Shown here: one piece after another, positions 21,801 to 33,800 of the stretch
Numbering within the stretch: the first letter of the stretch is position 1
Layout of the letters: each line of letters starts with the position of its first letter
The notes under the pieces: model-generated
Seen by the model: the letters and a program-made list of their open reading frames with translations, nothing else
The model's database searches: none
Told to the model about the DNA's origin: nothing
Assembly: GCF_038502225.1 (NCBI RefSeq)
Contig: NC_091378.1
Span: 1,090,796 to 1,154,795, forward strand
Length of the DNA: 64,000 nucleotides
Source of the DNA: Cherax quadricarinatus
Taxonomy: Eukaryota; Arthropoda; Malacostraca; Decapoda; Parastacidae
Direction of reading: 5' to 3'
Program-made: the position numbers and the translations under genes

Positions 21801-24800
21801 TTGTTGAATGTGACTTACTTCTGAGGGTTCTCTGGGTGCTTCAAACAGAGATGCAATACGTAAGGTTGTTAGTTTGTGGTGAATCTTGAACTTGGGTTTG
21901 GATATCCTGTCATACCTGGAGGGAGGTCTGGCTCCCTGTATACCTCCTTGAACATTAACAGGATTACCCAGCATATCTCTGGGTGGATGTTGATTAGCTC
22001 CTATAACAATAATCTGAAGCTCTGGATATTGTATTAATTCTTCAACAATAAGGTTCTCAAAGAAACGTTGATCCTCATCCATCATTTGGCCAAACTGCTG
22101 CAGTTCATCTCCTCTGTCATGATTGACTCGAGAATGTTCTTGAAACATAGCATGCATGCTCAGTGTCTGCAGGTTTGGACAATTATCCAAGACCTGGTGC
22201 ACCTGATCAAACGAATATTGCCGCATAAATGTTAACCGCAAGTGACTGATGTTACTCAGGCAAGATACTTCATTTACTGGCCAGTCAATTAATGAAATGG
22301 CATCTACATGATTTCCTAATAACTGACAAAATTTGGCTACATGATTCTCATTCCAATTGCTCTTCAGCAATTCTACAGACTTTAAAGTCTTGAACATCGG
22401 TAACACCTCTTCAATGTACTTCAGGTCAAGCTCAGTATCACCTGGTACATCAGATATGCTATCAACAAATTTAGCTTTAGTTAAATACACACTAACATTA
22501 GAAAACGAACTTTCATTCACTATAGTCCAGAGTCGCCTGTATTTTGCAATAATATGTCTTGTCAATCCAGTATGCTTTCCAAAGGATGAGATTTTGGGCT
22601 GGAGAATCAAGGCAAGAGTATATACATCATGTAACAGTTCCTCCTCAAAATACAACTCGTCAATATCCAATTTTCTTAAGTTTGGAAACTGTACTACAAA
22701 TTTTTCTCTAAATTCTTTTTCTTCGGCAAATCTGTCAAGTATCCCAAATGGAGTCCTGTTACCATAAATTGATGGAACACCAAAGAGGATATTAAGAATG
22801 TCCTTCTCCAATACAGAAACTTCCATTTGTGGTTCAAGGAAGCAGAGAGATTCCAAATGACGGCAATGTGTGCTCAGGGCCCTCAGCATACATGGCGTTC
22901 CATTATACTGTAAAGATTTTTATAAGTTAAATATTCAGAAAAGTAATTATAACAATAAATAATTATAACCATGGGGAACAGTTAAATTCAGAAGGGTTAA
23001 ACAACACTTGATATCAGAATACAAAAATAATACTACCTCTTTACAGTTAAACAATGAGATAACTACAGATACACTGTGGTTATCAAAATATTTTCTAAAA
23101 TCTATTCTGAAATTAAATAGGGAGAACCAAGAGCTGGTGCTCACCAACCCATGCAAACTCAAACAGGTAAATTATATGCAAGGATGAGGCTAAAGCAAGT
23201 CGAGTGGCTGTACATGATCATGTACGAGCTCATTCTTATAACATGAGTATATGACGGGAATTCCTAGGATGGACAGTGGTACTTAATTATTTGCCAAATA
23301 CAACTGGAAAACACGATGGGATTTGGCCAGTTCATTGAAAAACTGGAAAACAAAATTTTAAAACATTCCAATAAATAAGGCGAAGCTGGGACAAGACATT
23401 AAAAGGTCTGAACGCCAAAATATTGATCATTTAACCCTTTGAGGGTCGACAGGCCCTCTCCGAAACTCGTTCTCAGGGTCGGCCAAATTTAAAAAAAAAA
23501 AAATTATTTTCTCTTATGAAAAGATAGAGAATCTTTTCCCGATCATAAAGACACCAAAAGTTTGAAATTTGATAGAAAACTTACGGAATTATGCTCTCGC
23601 AAAGTTAGCGGTCTCGGCGATGTTTACGCATCGGTGTTCTTGCCCACTTTGAGCCCCATTTTCGGCCAATTTCACTGTACTAGTCGACAAAAAACATGAA
23701 TATTTCGCTAAAACTCCATTTTTTCTATCGAATGGGTGCAAGAAACCACCCATTTATGAAATTCAACTATCCAGTACAGTGGTCAGAATTTAGCAATTTT
23801 GCCAATTTCACACAAATTTCAAAAGATGCCAATTTCCGAATAGGGTCCAGAATAAACAAGAAAGACATTCCTGGCACTAAAATGACATTTCCTCTAGTCA
23901 TTAGTCACGTCTCAAGGCCCCTCTTATATTCTTTTGCTTTCCACTTTGAATTTTTATTTTCACAAAAAATATAAGATTTACTGTTATGCAGACTACTGCA
24001 TTAGTGTAAAAAATGGTATAAATATTATTGGTGCACTTGTGAAAGAATATTAGACTCACCAGTTGACGTGTATTGCACGCTTGGCACGATTTGTTTACTT
24101 TTGAAGTTTGGTAAAAATCGAACATTTCTGCTACTTTGAGCTCAATTTCAAGGCACCTTTCATTGTAAAACCAGTCAAAATCATCTCAATTTCTGTAATA
24201 TGTCTTCCATTCTATAAAATGAGACCAAGAAAACTAGAATACAACAATAAATACCATACGAAAATACACTGCAAAGTCGTTGATTTATTAAAAAAAAATG
24301 GTCAAAGTTTTTTTTTTCTCATTATGCACTGTGTGCTGCAGGATTTTTTTTAGACTGTGCACACTGACCACATAGACCCATTCTTTCATATGAAGGCCTA
24401 CCAGCTTTCTCCCACTAGATTTGAGGCCGCTAGAATTTATGAGTACTAGTACGTCAAAAACCCCTACACGTAAGACGTACTAGTACGACCAAAACCCTCA
24501 AAGGGTTAAGGTGGCCGAGACCAAGCAAGAGATTTTTACGGTGGGAGAGTCAGTCTCTATTGACCAATGTAAAAAGATCCCTGAATAAAATAAAATTCAC
24601 CCTGCCTCTGAGGGAAACATTAATAAAGAAAAAAAAATTTACTAAATTCCACACTTTTAAAATTTTGTGTAGTCCCCTTACAACTCACAACTGACTCACA
24701 AAGTGGAACCTGAAAAAATTATATTTTCAATGTCATTTAAACATAGCAGTAGGGAAGTACTACCGTCCTGCCAGATGACTGTGAAGCAGAAACCTGTAAC

Positions 24801-27800
24801 TGTTTTACATGATGGTAGGATTGCTGGTGTCTTTTTCTGTCTCATAAACACGCTAGATAACAGGAATATCTTGCTACTCCTACTTACAGTTTGGTCACAC
24901 TTCACAGACACGCACATGCATATATATATATACATACATCTAGGTTTTTTTCTCCTTTTTCTAAATAGCTTTTGTTCTTCTTTATTTCTTCTATTGTCCA
25001 TGGGGAAGTGGAAAAGAATCTTTCCTCCGTAAGCCATGCGTGTTGTATGAGGCGACTAAAATGCCGGGAGCAATCGGCTAGTAACCCCTTCTCCTGTAAA
25101 CATTTACTAAAAAAGAGAAGAAGAAAAACTTTATAAAACTGGGATGCTTGAATGTGTGTGGATGTAGTGCGGATGACAAGAAACAGATGATTGCTGATGT
25201 TATGAATGGGCTAATGAGAGCATAGGCAATGGGGTCGAAGAGGTATGGGGTAGGTTTAAAAATGTAGTGTTAGAGTGTTCAGCAGAAGTTTGTGGTTACA
25301 GGAAAGTGGGTGCGGGAAGGAAAAGGAGCAATTGGTGGAATGATGATGTAAAGAGAGTAGTAAGGGAGAAAAAGTTAGCATATGAGAAGTTTTTACAAAG
25401 TAGAAGTGATGCAAGGAGGGAAGAGTATATAGAGAAAAATAGAGAGGTTAAGTGAGTGGTGAATCAATGTAAAAAGAGAGCAAATGAGAGAGTGGGTGAG
25501 ATGTTATCAACAAATTTTGTTGAAAATAAGAAAAAGTTTTGGAGTGAGATTAACAAGTTAAGGAAGCCTAGAGAACAAATGGATTTGTCAGTTAAAAATA
25601 GGAGAGGAGAGTTATTAAATGGAGAGTTAGAGGTATTGGGAAGATGGAGGGAATATTCTGAGGAATTGTTAAATGTTGATGAAGATAGGGAAGCTGTGAT
25701 TTCGTGTATAGGGCAAGGAGGAATAACATCTTGTAGGAGTGAGGAAGAGCCAGTTGTGAGTGTGGGGGCAGTTCGTGAGGCAGTAGGTAAAATGAAATAG
25801 GTAAGGCAGCTGGGATTGATGGAATAAAGATAGAAATGTTAAAAGCAGGTGGAGATATAGTTTTGGAGTGGTTGGTGCAATTATTTAATAAATCTATGGA
25901 AGAGGGTAAGGTACCTAGGGATTGGCAGAGAGCATGCGTAGTTCCTTTGTATAAAGGCAAAGGGGACAAAAGAGAGTGCAAAAATTATAGGGGGATAAGT
26001 AGGTAAAATGAAAGGGGGTAAGGCAGCCGGGATTGATGGGATAAAGATAGAAATGTTAAAAGCAGGTGGGGATATAGTTTTGGAGTGGTTGGTGCAATTA
26101 TTTAATAAATGGGAAGATAAGTACCTAGGGATTGGCAGAGAGCATGCATAGTTCCTTTGTATAAAGGCAAAGGGGATAAAAGAGAGTGCAAAAATTATGA
26201 TAAGTCTGTTGAGTGTACCTGGTAAAGTGTATGGTAGAGTTATATTGAAAGAATTAAGAGTAAGACGGAGAATAGGATAGCAGATGAACAAGGAGGCTTT
26301 AGGAAATGTAGGGGGTGTGTGGACCAGGTGTTTACAGTGAAACATATAAGTGAACAGTATTTAGATAAGGCTAAAGAGGTTTTTGTGGCATTTATGGATT
26401 TGGAAAAGGCGTATGACAGGGTGGATAGGGGGGCAATGTGGCAGATGTTGCAGGTGTATGGTGTAGGAGGTAGGTTACTGAAAGCAGTGAAGAGTTTTTA
26501 CGAGGATAGTGAGGCTCAAGTTAGAATATGTAGGAAAGAGGGAGATTATTTCCCAGTAAAAGTAGGCCTTAGACAAGGATGTGTGATGTCACCGTGGTTG
26601 TTTAACATATTTATAGATGGGGTTGTAAGAGAAGTAAATGCGAGGGTCTTGGCAAGAGGTGTGGAGTTAAAAGATAAAGAATCACACATAAAGTGGGAGT
26701 TGTCACAGTTGCTCTTTGCTGATGACACTGTGCTCTTGGGAAATTCTGAAGAGAAGTTGCAGAGGTTGGTGGATGAATTTGGTAGAGTATGCAAAAGAAG
26801 AAAATTAAAAGTGAATACAGGAAAGAGTAAGGTTATGAGGATAACAAAAAGATTAGGTGATGAAAGATTGGATATCAGATTGAAGGGTGAGAGTATGGAG
26901 GAGGTGAATGTATTCAGATATTTGGGAGTGGACGTGTCAGCGGATGGGTCTATGAAAGATGAGGTGAATCATAGAATTGATGAGGGGAAAAGGGTGAGCA
27001 GTGCTCTTAGGAGTCTTTGGAGACAAAGAACTTTGTCCTTGGAGGCAAAGAGGGGAATGTATGAGAGTATAGTTTTACCAACGCTCTTATATGGGTGTGA
27101 AGCATGGGTGATGAATGTTGCAGCAAGAAGGCTGGAGGCAGTGGAGATGTCATGTCTGAGGGCAATGTGTGGTGTGAATATAATGCAGAGAATTCGTAGT
27201 TTGGAAGTTAGGAAGAGGTGCGGGATTACTAAAACTGTAGTCCAGAGGGCTGAGGAAGGGTTGCTGAGGTGGTTCGGACATGTAGAGAGAATGGAGCGAA
27301 ACAGAATGACTTCAGGAGTGTATCAGTCTGTAGTGGAAGGAAGGCGGGGTAGGGGTTGGCCTAGGAAAGGTTGGAGGGAGGGAGAAAAGGAGGTTTTGTG
27401 TGCGAGGGGCTTGGACTTCCAGCAGGCATGCGTGAGCGTGTTTAATAGGAGTGAATGGAGACAAATGGTTTTTAATACTTGATGTGCTGTTGGATTGTCA
27501 GAAAAGTAACATTTATGAAGGGATTCAGGGAAACCGGCAGGCCGGACTTGAGTCCTGGAGATGGGAAGTACAGTGCCTGCACTCTGAAGGAAGGGTGTTA
27601 ATGTTGCAGTTTAAAAATTGTAGTGTATAGCACCCTTCAGGCAAGACAGTGATGGAGTGAATGATGGTGAAAGTTTTTCTTTTTCGGGCCACCCTGCCTT
27701 GGTGGGAATCGGCCAGTGTGTTAATAAAAAAAAAATAAAAAAAATGAATGAAAAGAAGTTGGATGTCCTGGCCCTAAGCGAAACAAAGCTGAAGGGGGTA

Positions 27801-30800
27801 GGGGAGTTTTGGTGGGGAGAAATAAATGGGATTAAATCTGGAGTATCTGAGAGAGTTAGAGCTAAGGAAGGGGTAGCAATAATGTTGAAGGATCAGTTAT
27901 GGAAGGAGAAAAGAGAATATGAATGTGTAAATTCAAGGATTATGTGGATTAAAGTAAAGGTTGGATGCAAAAAGTGGGTCATAATAAGCGTGTATGCACC
28001 TGGAGAAGAGAGGAATGTAGAGGAGAGAGAGACATTTTGGGAGATGTTAAGTGAATGTATAGGAACCTCTGAACCAAGTGTGAGAGTAATTGTGGTAGGG
28101 GACCTGAATGCTGAAGTAGGAGAAACTTTTAAAGCGGGTGTGGTAGGTAAGTTTGGGGTGCCAGGTGTAAATGAAAATGGGAGCCCTTTGATTGAACTTT
28201 GTATAGAAAGGGGTTTAGTTATAGGTAATACATATTTTAAGAAAAAGAGGATAAGTATACAAGATATGATGTAGGGCAAAATGACAGTAGTTTGTTGGAT
28301 TATGTATTGGGATATAAAAGACTGTTGAGTAGACTTCAGGATGTACATGTTTATAGAGGGGCCACAGATATATCAGATCACTTTTTAGTTGTAGCTACAC
28401 TGAGAGTAAAAGGTAGACGGGATACAAGGAGAATAGAAGCATCAGGTAAGAGAGAGGTGAAGGTTTATAAACTAAAAGAGGAGGCAGTTAGGGTAAGATA
28501 TAAACAACTATTGGAGGATAGATGGGCTAATGAGAGCATAAGCAATGGGGTCGAAGAGGTATGGGGTAGGTTTAAAAATGTAGTGTTAGAGTGCTCAGCA
28601 GAAGTTTGTGGTTACAGGAAAGTGGGTGCGGGAGGGAAGAGGAGCGATTGGTGGAATGATGATGTAAAGAGAGTAGTAAGGGAGAAAAAGTTAGCATATG
28701 AGAAGTTTTTACAAAGTAGAAGTGATGCAAGGAGGGAAGAGTATATGGAGAAAAAGAGAGAGGTTAAGAGAGTGGTGAAGCAATGTAAAAAAGAGAGCAA
28801 ATGAGAGAGTGGGTGAGATGTTATCAACAAATTTGGTTGAAAATAAGAAAAAGTTTTGGAGTGAGATTAACAAGTTAAGGAAGCCTAGAGAACAAATGGA
28901 TTTGTCAGTTAAAAATAGGAGAGGAGAGTTATTAAATGGAGAGTTAGAGGTATTGGGAAGATGGAGGGAATATTTTGAGGAATTGTTGAATGTTGATGAA
29001 GATAGGGAAGCTGTGATTTCGTGTATAGGGCAAGGAGGAATAACATCTTGTAGGAGTGAGGAAGAGCCAGTTGTGAGTGTGGGGGCAGTTCGTGAGGCAG
29101 TAGGTAAAATGAAATAGGTAAGGCAGCTGGGACTTATGGGATAAAGACAGAAATGTTAAAAGCAGGTGGGGATATAGTTTTGGAGTGGTTGGTGCTATTA
29201 TTTAATAAATGTATGGAAGAGGGTAAGGTACCTAGGGATTGGCAGAGAGCATGCATAGTTCCTTTGTATAAAGGCAAATGGGACAAAAAGAGAGTGCAAA
29301 AATTGTAGGGGGATAAGTCTGTTGAGTATACCTGGTAAAGTGCATGGTAGAGTTATTATTGAAAGAATTAAGAGTAAGACAGAGAATAGGATAGCAGATG
29401 AACAAGGAGGCTTTAGGAAAGGTAGGGGGTGTGTGGACCAGGTGTTTACAGTGAAACATATAAGTGAACAGTATTTAGATAAGGCTAAAGAGGTTTTTGT
29501 GGCATTTATGGATTTGGAAAAGGCATATGACAGGGTGGATAGGGAGGCAATGTGGCAGATGTTGCAGGTGTATAGTGTAGGAGGTAGGTTACTGAAAGCA
29601 GTGAAGAGTTTTTACGAGGATAGTGAAGCTCAAGTTAGATTATGTAGGAAAGAGGGAGATTATTTCCCAGTAAAAGTAGGCCTAAGACAAGGATGTGTGA
29701 TGTCACCATGGTTGTTCAATATATTTATAGATGGGGTTGTAAGAGAAGTAAATGCAAGGGTCTTGGCAAGAGGTGTGGAGTTAAAAGATAAAGAATCACA
29801 CATAAAGTGGGAGTTGTCACAGTTGCTCTTTGCTGATGACACTGTGCTCTTGGGTGATTCTGAAGAGAAGTTGCAGAGGTTGGTGGATGAATTTGGTAGG
29901 GTATGTAAAAGAAGAAAATTGAAAGTGAATACAGGAAAGAGTAAGGTTATGAGGATAACAAAAGGATTAGGTGATGAAAGATTGGATATCAGATTGAAGG
30001 GAGAAAGTATGGAGGAGGTGAATGTATTCAGATATTTGGGAGTGGACATGTCAGCGGATAGGTCTATGAAAGATGAGGTGAATCATAGAATTGATGAGGG
30101 GAAAAGGGTGAGCAGTGCACTTAGGAGCCTGTGGAGACAAAGAACTTTGTCCTTGGAAGCAAAGAGGGGAATGTATGAGAGTATAGTTTTATCAACGCTC
30201 CTGTATGGGTGTGAAGCATGAGTGATGAATGTTGCAACGAGAAGAAGGCTGGAGGCAGTGGAAATGTCACATCTGAAGGCAATGTGTGGTGTGAATATAA
30301 TGCAGAGAATTCGTAGTTTGGAAGTTAGGAGGAGGTGCGGGATTGCCAAAACTATTGTCCAGAGGGCTGAGGAAGGGTTGTTGAGGTGGTTCGGATATGT
30401 AGAGAGAATGGAGCGAAACAGAATGACTTCAAGAGTGTATCAGTCTGTAGTGGAAGGAAGGCGGGGTAGGGGTCGGCCTAGGAAAGGTTGGAGGGAGGGG
30501 GTAAAGGAGGTTTTGTGTGCGAGGGGCTTGGACTTCCAGCAGGCATGCGTGAGCGTGTTTGATAGGAGTGAATGGAGACAAATGGTTTTTAATACTTGAC
30601 GTGCTGTTGGAGTATGAGCAAAGTAACATTTATGAAGGGGTTCAGGGAAACCGGCAGGCTGGACTTGAGTCCTGGAGATGGGAAGTACAGTGCCTGCACT
30701 CTGAAAGAGGGGTGTTAATGTTGCAGTTTAAAAACTGTAGTGTAAAGCACCCTTCAGGCAAGACAGTGATGGAATGAATGATGGTGAAAGTTTTTCTTTT

Positions 30801-33800
30801 TCGGGCCACCCTGCCTTGGTGGGAATCGGCCAGTGTGTTAATAATAGAAAGATAATTGGTGCAGAGCAAACCTTTGTTATAGACATTTACTCTGGATAGA
30901 GCTTTATCAAATCATGATTTGATAAAGCCCTATCCAGAGCTCCACTCAGAAAAAAAATCTATAAATAAAGGTTTGCTCCATGAGGAAGTGGAAGAGAATC
31001 TTTCCTCTGTATGCCATGTGTGTCATAAGAGGCAACTAAAATGCCAAGAGCAATAGGATAGTAACCCCTTCTATATAAATTACTACAGAAATTTTTTATA
31101 AAGCTGGGATGTTTCTTCTTTTTTGGGTCACCCTGCCTTGGTGAGAAATGACCGATGTGTTAATAAAAAAAAATAAAGGTTTGATAAATCTTATTAAATC
31201 CAGCTGCCCGAGTGGTTAACACACCAGCCTGCGAGTTTCAGGAGTTTCTTGCCATGGATTCAAACTCCACCCATTCCATGGTCTCTCTCCACCACACTTG
31301 GCAGCATTATCAGCCACCCAACAAAATGGACATAACAGAGCATTATGTCCACAAGATATCCAATACACCTAGCTCCATCATACCTGAATTTCAATATGAC
31401 GGAGATCTTGCATTTCTCTGACCAACAGCGGGAGGAAATCGGGATCATGAAAATACACTCCCTCAAGTACTAATGACTTGGTGGGCAGCGTATACATCGC
31501 CTTGTCTTTTCCTCCGATCTTCAGGTACTCCGTGTTAGTCCACTCCTTTCGAAGATCAGCAAGCACCTCCAGAATATACTTGCACTCCTCAGAAGTGATG
31601 TCTAATCCAGTACCAGTTCCAGGTGGCATCAATCCATTATGATCTCCTACAAAAGCAATCTATAAGAAAATAAATAAGCTTAAAGAATATGGCAGTAATT
31701 CATACTAAAGAGGACTAAGTAAGCATTAACAGTATAAGGTTATTTAGGCACAGGTACACATAAGGACAATTCTCATACATAGTGTAAATTGCCTAGGATA
31801 ACCCAAAAAAGTCAAGGTGATTTATTTTCATTGGGCTATACAGACTATCATGAGGGGACAGAGAAAAAGTGCAACGTGTATAGTGTAGCATTTATTTTTC
31901 CGTTAGGTTCAGAATGAGAGTATGCCCCCAAAACTGGTTGTAGTGGCTCATTTTCTACTACCAATAATCTATAAAAACTTAATAGATTTTTATCAAAATA
32001 TGAACCCACAACACATGCATTAAATTCCAAATAAATATGCAATTATAAACAACTACAAACAAATATAATCTAATTACTAAATGTAAAAAGAAATCCTTAT
32101 AGTTTTGTTGTTTTTTTTGGGTCACCCTGTGTTAGTGGGAGAGAGCCAGTGTGTTGAAAAGAAAAATTAATCCTCATTATTAGCTTTCAAAAAACAAAAA
32201 TCCATTTTTCTTCAATGATTTCTACCAAAAAAATAAGCCCACAACACGTACATCATATAAAAACACACATTCACAATAAAAATGTCTAAGTTATGTGCCT
32301 CACTTTTAGCCTTTCTAACCTAGCTAATAGTAATAATATTTATTTCAGCATGATACAATGCTTGTACAAAGGAGAATGACATATGGGTGTATATGCCGAA
32401 ATCCCCTACATATGCAGAGCATTGCAAGCAAACTTAAGACTAACTTAAGATTAATAAGGCAATAGCAACATGAGTAATTTAGTACAGAATCACTTAGATG
32501 AGTATAAGTGTTCCATTCAGACAAACTCCTCCCTCCTTCCATCCATACACTACCAGAAACACTCCACGACACCTCTGAAGCCATCAACCATGTCATTCTT
32601 TACATAAGTAAATAAATGTTCTGTTATTTTATGTATGGGGGTTTGGAATGCATTTTTCATGTTCACAGGCCACTGGTACATGGAACATTACTTCATAAAA
32701 ATATACTAGAAAAATCAAACATGTATCAATTATAACATGAGAATCTGTGAGGTAATGGGTTTCCCATCTGTTTCTAAGTAGGAGATTATTGTTATTTATT
32801 ATTGTAATCACTTATCCAGTGGAGCTGCTTCCCTGATATCTTATGCAGCTTTTTCATTGTGTAAATCAATTACATAGAGCACCAAATATGGTAATACATA
32901 TGCAATGTATGCACATGTTAATATATACTGCATCATGCACTTGATATTCATGGGGAAGTGGAGAAAGGATCCTTTCTCCATAAGCCACGAGTGTTGTAAG
33001 AGGCGACTAAAATGCCAGGAGCAAGGGGCAAGTAACCCTTTCTCCTGTATAAATTACTAAACGAAAAAAAATATACAGTGGTACCCCGAGTTTCGTACAG
33101 CTCCCAACTCGAACAATTATGTAAGTGCATTATTGTAAGTGCTTTTGTAAGTGTATTTTTAGGGGTCTGAAACAGACTAATCTAATTTACATTATTCCTT
33201 ATGCTTATGAGAACAAATTCATTTGGTAACAACACTCGAACAGCCTTCTGGAACGAATTATGGCTGAAACTTGGGGTACAACTGCATAGTAGGACCCCAC
33301 TTATACGGCAGGTTAGGTTCCAGGCTATCGCTAGAAAGTGGACATAACTGGAAAGCAGAACGCCATTTTTTTTTCCACTTGTGAATACATATAAATGCCA
33401 GATAACAAGTTTACATTAACATATACTATTAAGTGAGCAATAGAACTAGGCATTAAAAACAATAAAAAGTAAAATACACACACAGTACACTCATTACTTA
33501 CCTTAAAATATTTGGAGTCTTAATGTAGGGTGAGAGGTGAGTAGTATTTATTGTGAGAAGTCAGGTGTGGGAGGTATGGCAGCCAGCCAGGCCAGGCAAA
33601 GCCACCCAACCCATGAGTAATATACTACGACATTTAGAGTGCAACAGTGATAAAATGCATATACGGGAAGAACTAAAAGCCATAAATGCAACCGAAAGAA
33701 ACCCAAAGTATTTCTTTTCTTATGCCAAATCAAAGTCGAGAACAACATCCAGTATTGGGCCCCTACTTAAACAAGATAGGTCCTACACAGATGACAGCAA

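Noticed and set aside
21750..21818. Extension of the LRR exon to the stop at 21750
   Set aside because: A GTAAGT donor at 21818-21813 joins in phase to the next exon and continues the LRR pattern; the extension has no LRR character.
22357..22767. 136-codon plus-strand ORF
   Set aside because: Antisense to the large LRR exon, which has splice sites and LRR motifs.
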